Under the pieces are notes generated by a model. It worked only from the letters and a program-made list of their open reading frames with translations. It had not been told where the DNA came from and did not search any database. From NCBI RefSeq assembly GCF_032335695.1, contig NZ_JACTOJ010000007.1:163084-227083 (forward strand): DNA of 64,000 nucleotides. Direction: 5' to 3'. Numbering within the stretch: the first letter of the stretch is position 1; every line of letters starts with the position of its first letter. Shown here in pieces: positions 23,498 to 32,649 of the stretch. The translations under genes were made by a program, and so were the position numbers. This DNA is from JACTOJ01 sp032335695 (lineage in GTDB: Bacteria > Bacillota > Clostridia > Clostridiales > Clostridiaceae).

Positions 23498-25285
23498 ATG
23501 AAACTAAGCCTTAAAAGTAAACTTTCCATAATACTTTTATTAATTATATCCCTAGGCACTTGTCTTTATTTTTTTAATTCACATCCAAAGACGCAAGATG
23601 AAGCAGTGAAAGAATCTACAAATGTTGCTGCAGCACAAGGATTGATAGTACCCACCTTAGCTTATAGTGAAAGCAGTATAACTTTAGCTTGGTATAAACC
23701 AAATAACTATGCGGATATTTCTTATTACAATATTTATAAGGATGGAAAGCTTATAGGTGATACTAAAAATTACTCCGCTTCCCCTAGCGCATCCCTCATA
23801 AATAATTTTTATAATGCTGCTGATAATTCTTCCGCTGTGAAAATAAGTCAGCACAATTATACCGTAACTAATTTAAAACCTAATACTCCCTATACCTTCA
23901 CTGTAAAAGCTGTTGATACAGGCGGATTAGAAAAAAGTATAGGTCTTTCTGTGGTTCAAAGAACATCAAATTCTCCTAAAATATTTGATGTTACAAAATA
24001 TGGTGCCATAGGCGATGGAAAAACTATTGATACTAAAGCAATACAAAAAACAATTGATGCCTCCTATGCCGGAGGTGAAGTACTTTTACCATCAGGAAAG
24101 ACTTTCAAATCTGGTGCTATCTGGCTAAAGCCAGGTGTTATTTTCAAAGTTGATGGTACCCTTTTAGGCTCTGATAATCCCAAGGATTACATAAACTCGA
24201 AACATCCAACCAAAAAAGATGAAAAAGACAATGCTCTCATAAACTGTATAGGAGATAAAAAAATCAAAGATTTAAAAATTATAGGAAGCGGCACCATAGA
24301 CGGTAACGGATGGAAACAAGGCAATTCAGAAATCGGAACAAATTTTCCTAATTCTTTAAATAGCAGCTTAGCTACTGTTGAGGAAAACGGGATTTTAGCT
24401 GCTAATCAATTTAAATTATCCAAAGATAAGGGACTCTCAAAAATTAAAGCTTACTCCACAAGATCTGATTTAGTTTCTGTAAGTCATGTTGACAATGTTT
24501 ATTTTGGAGATGGCTTATCCTTTGAAAATCCTTCTCAACAAACCATAGGAATAAGTGATTGTAATAATGTTGTACTAAACGGTGCTCTAATAAAAACCTT
24601 TGACTGTAGCAATGGTGATGGGATAGATTTTAATTCCCAAGGACTGACTGTGCTTAATAGTGTTTTTGACACAGGAGATGACGATATAAATTTCACTGCT
24701 GGAAAAGGTGCTGATGCTGAAGGAAAAAGAAAGCCTGTAGACAGCGTTTGGATATTTGATAACTACTTTGGCCGTGGTCATGGAGCAGTAGTTGCTGGAA
24801 GTAATACAGCAGCTTGGATAGAAAATATTTTAGCAGAAGATAATGTATTAGATGGTACCGGTGCGGGGCTTCGCTGCAAAACTGCTTCTTACATAGGCGG
24901 AGGTGCTAAAGATATAATCTTTAGAGATTCTGCATTAAAAAATATCAATGATGGGGAGGGTGAACCTTTTATATTCACCTCAAATTATACGAATTCTACA
25001 GAAAGTGAAAAAGTACAACCTGCTAAAAGTCTACCAGTATTTAAAGACATTTCAGTCTACAATTGCAGTGTTGACGGTTCTAAAAATAGTGCTATTTTTA
25101 TAGATGGGTTAAAGAATTCCTATGATGAAAATATAAATTTTAAAGATATAACCTTTAAAAACACCAAACCAGCTAAAATAGAATACTTAAAAAACAGCAG
25201 TTTTAAAAATATTATATTTAGCAAAAATATTAAAAATCCCTGGCAGATAACAAGTTCTTTTGATGTATCTGTTGATCCAAAATAA
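23498..25285 (+). CDS. Secreted or membrane-anchored GH28 polygalacturonase-like enzyme with FN3 domain
   Basis: 595 residues. A basic N terminus and hydrophobic helix (about 9-25) form a signal peptide or anchor. A fibronectin-III domain follows (about 50-155, with YNIYKDGKLI and LKPNTPYTFTVKAVD). From about residue 162 there is a GH28 right-handed beta-helix beginning KIFDVTKYGAIGDGKTIDT. Catalytic motifs are NGDGID, DTGDDDINF (paired Asp), GRGHGAVVAGS and GLRCK. FN3 plus GH28 is the layout of bacterial exo-polygalacturonases that trim pectin. RBS TTGGAGG. It ends at a strong hairpin. It suggests growth on plant material. Confidence 0.9.
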   Translation: MKLSLKSKLSIILLLIISLGTCLYFFNSHPKTQDEAVKESTNVAAAQGLIVPTLAYSESSITLAWYKPNNYADISYYNIYKDGKLIGDTKNYSASPSASLINNFYNAADNSSAVKISQHNYTVTNLKPNTPYTFTVKAVDTGGLEKSIGLSVVQRTSNSPKIFDVTKYGAIGDGKTIDTKAIQKTIDASYAGGEVLLPSGKTFKSGAIWLKPGVIFKVDGTLLGSDNPKDYINSKHPTKKDEKDNALINCIGDKKIKDLKIIGSGTIDGNGWKQGNSEIGTNFPNSLNSSLATVEENGILAANQFKLSKDKGLSKIKAYSTRSDLVSVSHVDNVYFGDGLSFENPSQQTIGISDCNNVVLNGALIKTFDCSNGDGIDFNSQGLTVLNSVFDTGDDDINFTAGKGADAEGKRKPVDSVWIFDNYFGRGHGAVVAGSNTAAWIENILAEDNVLDGTGAGLRCKTASYIGGGAKDIIFRDSALKNINDGEGEPFIFTSNYTNSTESEKVQPAKSLPVFKDISVYNCSVDGSKNSAIFIDGLKNSYDENINFKDITFKNTKPAKIEYLKNSSFKNIIFSKNIKNPWQITSSFDVSVDPK

Positions 25286-25288
25286 AAT

Positions 25289-25332
25289 AATTAAGCGCAG
25301 ATGTGTTCATATGTCACTAACTGCGCTTAATT
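25289..25332. terminator. Bidirectional hairpin between pectinase and hydrolase genes
   Basis: AATTAAGCGCAG (25289-25300) pairs perfectly with CTGCGCTTAATT (25321-25332). It separates two convergent genes. Confidence 0.8.
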
Positions 25333-25335
25333 GGC

Positions 25336-26154
25336 TTATCCTATTTTTATTCTTTCCACCCATTCATTAACCAAAGCATTGAATAAATATGGCTGTTCTA
25401 TTTGCAAATTATGTCCTGCCATATCAAGCACTGCAAAAGTACCTCTTGGAAAGTTTTCTATTATATTTAAAGCATCTCTGTACCCTACAGAGCAGTCCTG
25501 CCTTCCTAGGATCATAAGCACAGGCTTATGAAATTTTCTGTTTTCATCGTCAACTTTAAAAGAAAATTCATATCCACTCTTCTTAAAATAATCTAAAAAT
25601 TCATCATCAGCTATTTTTAGTCCACATACTATTTCTTTTTTGTATCTTTCATATATTTCCCTATTTTGAATAACTGCTATAGAGTTAAAGTCCTCTGCCT
25701 GCTCAATTGTCAAGGATGCTAAAATTTCATCATCCTTTACTAGTACTTGATGCTTTGAAACCTGACGTTTTTTCATATCGGCTATTATTGCAGGACAAAT
25801 TAATACCATACCATCAACTCTATGACCTATACGATAGACTATGCCTCTTGACAAATATCCTCCGTAGGATTCTCCAGCTATCAAAAAATTTTCATCAAGA
25901 ATAATTTTTTCTATAAATTCTAAAACTATATCCAGCATTATATCAGAACTATTTATCCATTCTGCACTTTCTGATTTTCCCATGCCAGGCAGGTCCAAAT
26001 ATATTCTTTTAAAATTGTCTGTAATTCCTGTCACTCTTTCCATGCAGCCAGTCATTAACCTATGATCTGGTGAATACCCATGAAGCATAAGCATTGGCTT
26101 CCCTTCGCCAATTATTTCATAATTGATAGCTATTCCTTTTACAATACATTTCAT
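25336..26154 (-). CDS. Alpha/beta hydrolase
   Basis: 272 residues with the full catalytic set: oxyanion motif LMLHGYSPDH, nucleophile elbow GESYGG (Ser near residue 93), acid in GRQDCSVGYRDA, and histidine in AGHNLQIEQP. There is no signal peptide. The substrate is unknown; candidates are esters, lactones or C-C bonds of small molecules. It lies 54 bp downstream of a MarR gene. An identical palindrome stands in front of both genes, so it is probably the target of that regulator. Confidence 0.88.
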   Translation of the reverse strand: MKCIVKGIAINYEIIGEGKPMLMLHGYSPDHRLMTGCMERVTGITDNFKRIYLDLPGMGKSESAEWINSSDIMLDIVLEFIEKIILDENFLIAGESYGGYLSRGIVYRIGHRVDGMVLICPAIIADMKKRQVSKHQVLVKDDEILASLTIEQAEDFNSIAVIQNREIYERYKKEIVCGLKIADDEFLDYFKKSGYEFSFKVDDENRKFHKPVLMILGRQDCSVGYRDALNIIENFPRGTFAVLDMAGHNLQIEQPYLFNALVNEWVERIKIG

Positions 26155-26176
26155 TTATTTTTCTCCTTCTAATATA

Positions 26177-26190
26177 ATTAGAATTCTAAT
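26177..26190 (-). promoter_or_regulatory. MarR operator upstream of the hydrolase gene
   Basis: ATTAGAATTCTAAT is a perfect 14-bp palindrome, 23 bp before the hydrolase ATG. It is identical to the one ahead of the marR-type gene, and the identity extends over 20 bp (ATAATTAGAATTCTAATCAT). Confidence 0.75.
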
Positions 26191-26208
26191 CATTCACATA
26201 AAAAAATT

Positions 26209-26637
26209 TTATTTTATATTTTTTCTTATTTTTCTTAAGAGCTTATCCAACTGATCTCTTTCTTCATTGGACAGGCATTCAGTAGGATCATATTTATGCT
26301 TATTACCCTCTGCCGCTTCCTGCTGAATCTCTAGCAGCTTTTGTCTGCCCTTTTCAGTAATATATATATTTATCATTTTTCCGTTTTCTAAATCCTTTTC
26401 TTTTCTTATCCATCCTTCTCTCTCCATATTTTTAATTATAACCGTTGCAGTAGGTCTGTCACAGAAAAGCATCTCTGCTATTTGAGATGGATTTAGAAAA
26501 TCATTTTTAATTAATGTTTCTAATACATATTCCTGTTTCAAGGTTATTTTATGAGGCAGCAGATCCTTTTGTAAGCTGCGGCGCCAGGTAAGAAAAATTA
26601 TACTCATTTGAGCCATTAATGGCATCTTTTTAGTCAT
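26209..26637 (-). CDS. MarR-family transcriptional regulator
   Basis: 142 residues from ATG 26637, chosen because GGAGG lies six bases upstream; the open frame extends to 26670 through the operator. The winged helix reads LNPSQIAEMLFCDRPTATVI, then IKNMEREGWIRKEKDLENGKMINIYITEKG, typical MarR. A palindrome at 26654-26667 lies just before its RBS and again before the downstream hydrolase, which suggests autorepression and joint control. The ligand is unknown. Confidence 0.88.
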   Translation of the reverse strand: MTKKMPLMAQMSIIFLTWRRSLQKDLLPHKITLKQEYVLETLIKNDFLNPSQIAEMLFCDRPTATVIIKNMEREGWIRKEKDLENGKMINIYITEKGRQKLLEIQQEAAEGNKHKYDPTECLSNEERDQLDKLLRKIRKNIK

Positions 26638-26653
26638 AGGTATCCTCCACATA

Positions 26654-26667
26654 ATTAGAATTCTAAT
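26654..26667 (-). promoter_or_regulatory. MarR operator upstream of the regulator gene
   Basis: ATTAGAATTCTAAT, perfect palindrome, ending 17 bp before the ATG. Second copy of the site at 26177-26190. Confidence 0.75.
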
Positions 26668-26731
26668 CATAGTATACCATAATATCTTTAACTTTCAATA
26701 CCTTGTAGCTTTACACCTAACAAATCTATTT

Positions 26732-26769
26732 AAATTATAAACGAAGATTTTTTTCTTCGTTTATAATTT
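26732..26769. terminator. Hairpin after the MFS gene
   Basis: AAATTATAAACGAAGA (26732-26747) pairs with TCTTCGTTTATAATTT (26754-26769), a 16-bp perfect stem just beyond the MFS stop codon. The T run is in the loop rather than after the stem. Confidence 0.65.
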
Positions 26770-26774
26770 GGAAT

Positions 26775-27962
26775 TTAATTATTACCTCTTATTACATGAA
26801 CGGCAATTGCTATTATTTGAGTTATTAATCCAAATACACATACTCCATACCATCCAAAATGTGAATAAGCTAAAGAACCAAAAAAGGATCCTAAGGCCCC
26901 GCCGGCAAAATATGAAACCATAAATACTGTATTTACTCTATTACGAGCCTCTTCACTGATAGCATGTACTCTGGTCTGATTAGAAATTTGGCAGGACTGA
27001 ACTCCTAAATCTAGTAATATTACTCCTAGGATCAGTCCCCATAGCTTAAAGCCTAAAACTAAAAATACTATATAGGCCATACCTACAATTGCCATACCTA
27101 TAGCTATAGTGAATCTAGGGCTTTTCTTATCGGACAATCTTCCCGCAACGGGTGCTGCGGAAGCTCCTATTATTCCAACTAACCCGAATAATCCAGCTGC
27201 TTGTGATCCCATATTATAATGTGAACTTCCAAGTAAGAATACAAGACATGTCCAAAATGCACTAAAGGCACCAAACATCATAGCCCCATTAATAGAAGCT
27301 TCCACTAATGATGGTTCATTTTTAGCATAATAAGCCATGGATTTAAATAGCTCACTATATTTCACCTGAGAAACAGGTGGACAAATCGGTATCAGTTTTC
27401 TTAAAAATAATGCCAGTATTATCATCATTACTGCCGCAATAACATATACAGTTCTCCAGCCTAAATATCCTCCTACCAAACCGCTAAAGGTACGAGATAC
27501 TAATATTCCTATTAAAAGTCCACTCATTACTGAGCCAATTACCTTGCCTCGCTGATTAGGATTTGCCAGTTGGGCAGCCAAAGGAACAATGAGCTGCGGT
27601 ACCACTGAAGTAAAGCCTATGGCAAAGCATGCTAACATAAGTATTTCTATGCTTGGCGAAAAAAACATTAGGGTTAGCGAAAAAGCAGAACAAAGCAGCA
27701 TAATGCTTATTAAACTTCTTTTTTCCCTTATATCCGCTAGTGGCAATAAGAATAGCATTCCTACTGCATATCCTATTTGAGTAAGTGTAGCACTAAATCC
27801 GATATTAAGCTCAGATACCTTAAAGGTTTTTCCTATTTCTACAAGCAAAGGCTGTATATAATATAAATTTGCTACTACTATTCCACAAGCAGCAGCCATA
27901 ACTAAAATCAAAAGATTGTTTAGCTCTGATTTACTGTTTATCTTCTCTTCTTCTAAAGTCAT
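26775..27962 (-). CDS. Major facilitator superfamily transporter (drug-efflux type)
   Basis: 395 residues with twelve expected membrane helices. I chose ATG 27962 because GAGGGG is six bases upstream; ATG 27980 has no RBS. The loop 2-3 motif LPLADIREKRSLI and the LVGGYLGWRTVYVIAA segment (motif C/D region of 12-helix exporters) suggest a proton-driven exporter related to YdeG/NepI-type proteins. It stands behind its own promoter region; a link to the nearby MarR gene is not shown by an operator. The substrate is unknown. Confidence 0.85.
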   Translation of the reverse strand: MTLEEEKINSKSELNNLLILVMAAACGIVVANLYYIQPLLVEIGKTFKVSELNIGFSATLTQIGYAVGMLFLLPLADIREKRSLISIMLLCSAFSLTLMFFSPSIEILMLACFAIGFTSVVPQLIVPLAAQLANPNQRGKVIGSVMSGLLIGILVSRTFSGLVGGYLGWRTVYVIAAVMMIILALFLRKLIPICPPVSQVKYSELFKSMAYYAKNEPSLVEASINGAMMFGAFSAFWTCLVFLLGSSHYNMGSQAAGLFGLVGIIGASAAPVAGRLSDKKSPRFTIAIGMAIVGMAYIVFLVLGFKLWGLILGVILLDLGVQSCQISNQTRVHAISEEARNRVNTVFMVSYFAGGALGSFFGSLAYSHFGWYGVCVFGLITQIIAIAVHVIRGNN

Positions 27963-28056
27963 TATAGTCCCCTCTTTCATAATATTGATACTTATATGAT
28001 ACCATATATATTACTATATCAATATTTTTTATAGGTTATATAGCTATAACGAAACT

Positions 28057-28947
28057 TTATATCTTCCAAATAATTTTTATATCCAATGTTTCATTATGAA
28101 GTTCTGCCATTATTCTGTGACCTAATTTCTCTACTAAAGCTTTAACTATGCTAAGTCCAAGTCCTGTATTTTTTTCACTTCTGGAAAGATTTGCAGTAAA
28201 AAATCTATCAAAGATATGATTTATATTTTCTTCTTTTAAATTAGGAGCACTGTTTGAGAACTCTGTTATTATGAAGCCTTCCTCACTTTTTAAATTTATG
28301 CTTACTCCGCCTTCTCCGTGCTTTATCATATTAGCAATAAGATTAGAAAATATGCGAAGTACAGCTTTTTCATCTCCAATAATGTTAGGAATCCCTTCTT
28401 GAATTTGTATGTTTGGTTCTATGTTCTTATTTATGAAGTCATCATAGAATATAGCTATAGCTTCTGATAGAAGTTTTGATAAACTTATTGCCTTTAAATC
28501 AAATTTATATTCACTAGACTCTATTCTTGAGAGCTCATAAAAACTAGTTATAAGATCTTGAAGATTGCTTGCTCTTTTTTGAATTATATCTATATATTTT
28601 TCTCTTTCTTCTGTAGTTAAGTTCTCCGATTTAATGAGCTGCATATACCCTATTATAGATGTTAAGGGAGTTCTTAAATCATGAGATAAATTAGCTATAC
28701 TTCTTCTTAATTCTTCTTCACTATGCTTGATTTTAGCATTTATTTTCTGATTTTTTTCATATAAGTAGTTAATGCATAAGGCAAGCTGCTCTATATCTTT
28801 ATTTAATGTAGTGATCCGAATATTGCAATATTCTCCTTCACTATCCTTAATCTGCTTAGAAATATATTTTATATCCTTTTTATAGCCAAAAATAATGGCA
28901 AGCAAAAGCACTATTATTGCCAATAAAAATATGATCAACCAGTACAT
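28057..28947 (-). CDS. Histidine kinase of the double-ABC module
   Basis: 296 residues. A single N-terminal membrane helix (about 2-19) is followed directly by a HAMP-like/coiled region and the H box IANLSHDLRTPLTSIIGY. The ATPase domain follows with RIFSNLIANMIKHGEG, a diverged D box and TGLGLSIVKALVEKLGH. There is no extracellular domain, so the signal is likely membrane- or transporter-derived. It is the last gene of a six-gene minus-strand module whose first gene encodes the response regulator. AAAGGAGGTGAGCAA gives a strong start. The layout resembles lantibiotic and bacitracin resistance loci. Confidence 0.88.
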   Translation of the reverse strand: MYWLIIFLLAIIVLLLAIIFGYKKDIKYISKQIKDSEGEYCNIRITTLNKDIEQLALCINYLYEKNQKINAKIKHSEEELRRSIANLSHDLRTPLTSIIGYMQLIKSENLTTEEREKYIDIIQKRASNLQDLITSFYELSRIESSEYKFDLKAISLSKLLSEAIAIFYDDFINKNIEPNIQIQEGIPNIIGDEKAVLRIFSNLIANMIKHGEGGVSINLKSEEGFIITEFSNSAPNLKEENINHIFDRFFTANLSRSEKNTGLGLSIVKALVEKLGHRIMAELHNETLDIKIIWKI

Positions 28948-28968
28948 TTGCTCACCTCCTTTAAATAT

Positions 28969-29763
28969 TTAAATCAGTTTTTCAGGAATAAATCTAGAGG
29001 AAATCTTCTTTATCAAAATGTAATCAAGTATAAAAAGAACACCGCCCACTATAAACATTGCAAGGTTGCTGAGCAAAATCACCCCTGTCATTTGGCCCAC
29101 TAATACAAGAATCACTGGAATAACGAGAAGTCCACTTACTTGCTGTGCTTCCTGAAAGGTCTCTGACTTTGCCGATACCATCACAGTGAATATTAGTGAT
29201 AATAAATTGATTGCAGGCGAAATCCAAAGTATGATTATGAGCCATTTTATATCTGGGAAAATAAGTTCTCCAAAATAAATATACCCACCTATATTAAATA
29301 TAATACCAATGGATATAAATGAAATCAAAGTCACGATATAAGACGGTACAAAAACTCCTAAAATCTTAGCCCTAAGCAGTTGTTCCATAGATATTGGTGT
29401 ATAAATTAAAGATTCTAGAGTTTTATGCTCCTTTTCTCCTACAAAACTACTGGCTCCGATAACTCCTGAACACATTATTGGAATTAAAAGAAAGTATGAT
29501 GGAAACATAAAGTTTATCGTTACTTTAATTAAAAGCTGAGCAGGAGTATAATTTGTATATTCCGATGGCAGTTTTTTTAGGAGAGGGGCCATCTTTGTAA
29601 TCATACTTGAATCATTTCCAATATAATTAGCACCGATTAATATTCCCAAGGGTATGATTACAGTTAGAATAATTGGTACAATAGTCATAGGCATAATAAC
29701 ACGTCTCGAACTTGTTATTTCATTTATATCCTTATATATCAATGCTTTTTCATTTCTATTCAT
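28969..29763 (-). CDS. ABC-2 type permease B of the double-ABC module
   Basis: 264 residues with six expected membrane helices and the ABC-2 signature segment SSFVGEKEHKTLESLIYTPI near residue 105. An extracytoplasmic loop of about 45 residues follows helix 1. It pairs with the ATPase encoded 17 bases upstream. The motif is typical of NatB/CcmB-like permeases that export peptides or ions or flip lipids. The substrate is not evident. Confidence 0.87.
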   Translation of the reverse strand: MNRNEKALIYKDINEITSSRRVIMPMTIVPIILTVIIPLGILIGANYIGNDSSMITKMAPLLKKLPSEYTNYTPAQLLIKVTINFMFPSYFLLIPIMCSGVIGASSFVGEKEHKTLESLIYTPISMEQLLRAKILGVFVPSYIVTLISFISIGIIFNIGGYIYFGELIFPDIKWLIIILWISPAINLLSLIFTVMVSAKSETFQEAQQVSGLLVIPVILVLVGQMTGVILLSNLAMFIVGGVLFILDYILIKKISSRFIPEKLI

Positions 29764-29780
29764 ATTCTACCACTCCAAAC

Positions 29781-30698
29781 CTATAATGTTATATCATCAG
29801 ATGTACCTTTTATATATTTAAAATACAGTTCTTCCAAAGTCCATTTCTGCTGTAAGGCCTCAAAAATTTCTCCTCCACTTGTCAGTATGCTTTGTATTAA
29901 AGTACTTGCTTCTTTGTCTCCTGAAATGGATTTACTATATAAACCATTAGCTTCATGGATAAATCCAAGTTTCTCCGAAATATTTTTACCTCTAATTTTT
30001 AATTGAAGAGTTGCATTTTTCTTTGAAGCAAGTTCATCAAATGTACCTAAACCAAGGATATTACCCTTATTTATAAAACCATATAATGTACAAATATCTT
30101 CAGCATATTTTAATTGATGCGTGCAAAGAAAAATTGTAACCTCGTTTTCCTCTGCAAGCTCTTTTATAAGTCTTGTAACATTCAGTGCATTTTCTGGATC
30201 TAAACCAGAGGTAGGCTCATCAAGGAATAAAATCTGAGGATTATGGACTAATGCTATCGCTAAAGAAAGTCTCTTTCTCATCCCTGTACTGAAAGATTTT
30301 ACCTTCTTATCCTTTGCCTCCAATAGCTCCAGCCTTCTCAATATAAAATCAGAACGTTCATTAAGCGATTTTCCCTCCATTCCATGCATTTTCCCAAAGA
30401 ATATTAGATTTTGCTTGGCAGTAAGATTTTCATAACAAGAGGAGCTTTCTGTCATAACTCCACATAGTTTATGAATTTGAAGATTATTTTTTCCCATAGG
30501 TATACCTAAAATTTCAGCGTGTCCTGCTGTTGCTGAAAGGACTCCATTAAGTATTCTAACTGTAGTAGTTTTCCCTGAGCCATTAGGTCCGAGAAATCCA
30601 AATATCTCACCTTTAGGTATTTCTAGACTTATATTATTCAAAGCATTAACCTGACTATCATAAGATTTTTTAAGATTTTCTACATTTATTGCATTCAT
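29781..30698 (-). CDS. ABC transporter ATPase B of the double-ABC module
   Basis: 305 residues: Walker A GPNGSGKTT, signature SFSTGMRKRLSLA, Walker B ILFLDEPTSGLDP, and a C-terminal extension of about 85 residues typical of BcrA/NatA/CcmA-type exporter ATPases. It partners with permease B downstream. The start with GAGG nine bases upstream is acceptable. Confidence 0.9.
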   Translation of the reverse strand: MNAINVENLKKSYDSQVNALNNISLEIPKGEIFGFLGPNGSGKTTTVRILNGVLSATAGHAEILGIPMGKNNLQIHKLCGVMTESSSCYENLTAKQNLIFFGKMHGMEGKSLNERSDFILRRLELLEAKDKKVKSFSTGMRKRLSLAIALVHNPQILFLDEPTSGLDPENALNVTRLIKELAEENEVTIFLCTHQLKYAEDICTLYGFINKGNILGLGTFDELASKKNATLQLKIRGKNISEKLGFIHEANGLYSKSISGDKEASTLIQSILTSGGEIFEALQQKWTLEELYFKYIKGTSDDITL

Positions 30699-30758
30699 GT
30701 TTTTCGCCTCACAATTATTAAACCTATAATAAGTTAAAAAGTTTAAAAAATGTTTGAT

Positions 30759-31643
30759 TTATTTTATATCCTGCTTTTTAAATATGAATATTCCTGCCGA
30801 GGAAGCTATTATTAATGTTATAATTCCAACTATAGATGCTTTTAAAACATCATTATCAGCAGCTCTTACAGAAGTAGCTAAAGCCCAGTTATATGAAGTT
30901 GTGGACTCATACAATTTATCAAACCAAGAGTATTTGCCATATAAGAAAGAAAATACTGTAGGAAGTATGGTAAATCCCACTATTCCTATGCCTATAGTTG
31001 CTCCGTTGCTTTTAAACAATGTAGCTACCAGCATAAGCAGCGCTATAATTGCCATACCTAATACCGTAGCAGCCAAGAATATTTCTACTATTCCCAAAGC
31101 TTCTTGTACATTAAAGCTGCTCCCCCATCCGAAGATAGCACAGACTTCTATGGCAGTTACAAATAGTATTATAGCTAACATTACAGCGAAGCCTATAGTG
31201 CAGGCTAATAGCTTGGCTATATAATATTGCTCTCTTTTCTTTCCGTAAGCTAATATATTTTTTATGGTACCTGAAGAATATTCCTTAGCCACCATAGCTC
31301 CTACTAAAACTGACAATAATATTTCCATAACGCCTGACCCAAAGGCTGAATGAAATATTTCTTTTCCTGTAGGATGAAATATATCTTTAGCCTGTATATG
31401 AATCCCCATTCCAGAACCAGAGGATACAATAGGATCAGAATCCTTGCTTTGAAGGCTCTTCATAAACTGCTCCTGCTGCTGAGTAGTCATTCCTTTTAAA
31501 CTGCTTTTTATAAAATCTTCCGAGGACATAAGTTTTGAAATTCCAATTGTCATAAAAGCTATAAGCAGTGCTATGACGCATAATACCCTAAAAGCCTTTG
31601 TTTTAAATAATACATAAGCTTCTGCTTTAATAAGTCTAAACAT
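30759..31643 (-). CDS. ABC-2 type permease A of the double-ABC module
   Basis: 294 residues from ATG 31643, eight bases after AGGAGG; a GTG three codons earlier is too close to the RBS. It has six hydrophobic segments and a large first outer loop (residues about 40-105, containing SLKGMTTQQQEQFMKSLQS), followed by AKEYSSGTIKNILAYGKKRE, the ABC-2 coupling motif as in BcrB and lantibiotic immunity permeases (LanE/G). It overlaps the ATPase A gene by eight bases. Confidence 0.87.
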   Translation of the reverse strand: MFRLIKAEAYVLFKTKAFRVLCVIALLIAFMTIGISKLMSSEDFIKSSLKGMTTQQQEQFMKSLQSKDSDPIVSSGSGMGIHIQAKDIFHPTGKEIFHSAFGSGVMEILLSVLVGAMVAKEYSSGTIKNILAYGKKREQYYIAKLLACTIGFAVMLAIILFVTAIEVCAIFGWGSSFNVQEALGIVEIFLAATVLGMAIIALLMLVATLFKSNGATIGIGIVGFTILPTVFSFLYGKYSWFDKLYESTTSYNWALATSVRAADNDVLKASIVGIITLIIASSAGIFIFKKQDIK

Positions 31644-32559
31644 TTTTGCCACCTCCTACAGCATTTAAAAAGTACTCTTCAAGATTTTGCCCTTTCAATG
31701 ATATATTATTTACTACCACTCCATTAACAGACAAAAGAGTATTTATTTTACCTACGTTATCAAGATGGCTGAATATTTTTATTATATTATTTTCCTGCAC
31801 CTTATAATCGCTTATATTTAAATCCTTTTCCAGAAGCACAACAGCCTTTCCTGCATCATCCACCTGCAGCTCTATATATTGTCTGCATTTTTGCTTTAGC
31901 TCTTCAGCTGATATCTCTTCCAGCAATTTACCATCGTTTATTATTCCATAGCAGGTAGCTAGCTCCGAAAGTTCTCCTAGGATGTGACTTGATATCAATA
32001 TAGTAACATCCTTTTCTTTATTTACCCTCTTTAGCAGTTCTCTGATTTCCACAATGCTCACAGGATCTAAACCATTTATAGGTTCATCTAGAATAAGAAA
32101 TTTAGGATTTCCCAGAAGTGCATTAGCAACTCCTAATCTCTGCCTCATGCCTAAGGAAAAATTCTTCACTTTCTTTTTATCTACATCTTTTAATCCAACT
32201 AATTCTAAGGCTTCTCCTATGCTGTTCTTACCAGCTACATTTCTTACTAATCTAGAGACTTCAAGATTTTCCATCGCCGTCATATTCCCATAAAAAGCTG
32301 GTGTTTCAACTAAGCTCCCCACCATAGTTCTGGCCTCATCTAGTTCTCTTCCAGCACTGCGCCCAAGAAGTTCAATTTCACCGTTAGTCCTATGGATAAG
32401 TCCTGTTATCATTCTTATTAAAGTTGTTTTTCCTGCTCCATTCTTACCTATAAATCCATATATATCTCCTTTAGAGATAGTCATATTAACATCATTTACT
32501 GCTAATTGCTGTCCATATCTTTTAGTGAGATTATGAGTTTTTAGTACTATATCCTTCAT
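31636..32559 (-). CDS. ABC transporter ATPase A of the double-ABC module (BcrA-like)
   Basis: 307 residues: Walker A GKNGAGKTT near residue 38, signature NFSLGMRQRLGVA, Walker B FLILDEPINGLDP, H-loop SSHILGELS. The C-terminal domain ends GQNLEEYFLNAVGGGKNV, very like BcrA and LanF ATPases, where the glutamate/tyrosine end closes the domain. The RBS GGAGGAAG is strong. Direct repeats 70-90 bp upstream are a plausible binding site for the neighbouring response regulator, so exporter genes may be induced separately from the regulator gene. Confidence 0.9.
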   Translation of the reverse strand: MKDIVLKTHNLTKRYGQQLAVNDVNMTISKGDIYGFIGKNGAGKTTLIRMITGLIHRTNGEIELLGRSAGRELDEARTMVGSLVETPAFYGNMTAMENLEVSRLVRNVAGKNSIGEALELVGLKDVDKKKVKNFSLGMRQRLGVANALLGNPKFLILDEPINGLDPVSIVEIRELLKRVNKEKDVTILISSHILGELSELATCYGIINDGKLLEEISAEELKQKCRQYIELQVDDAGKAVVLLEKDLNISDYKVQENNIIKIFSHLDNVGKINTLLSVNGVVVNNISLKGQNLEEYFLNAVGGGKNV

Positions 32560-32626
32560 TTAACTTCCTCCTTACCCTACCTTATACCTTCATTATGCAA
32601 TACAAGATATAAGATAGACTAAAGTA

Positions 32627-32649
32627 AATCTTAAGAAAGTATTAAGATT
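32627..32649 (-). promoter_or_regulatory. Candidate response-regulator binding site
   Basis: On the minus strand CTTAA-TACTTT-CTTAA forms two direct half-sites one helical turn (11 bp) apart, as bound by OmpR-family dimers. The same bases also make an 8-bp inverted repeat (AATCTTAA/TTAAGATT). It lies between the regulator gene and the exporter genes and overlaps the regulator stop. Confidence 0.4.

Noticed and set aside
30754..31224. 156-residue open frame opposite permease A of the double-ABC module
   Set aside because: It is wholly antisense to a well-supported permease, starts beyond its end, and shows no protein motif.
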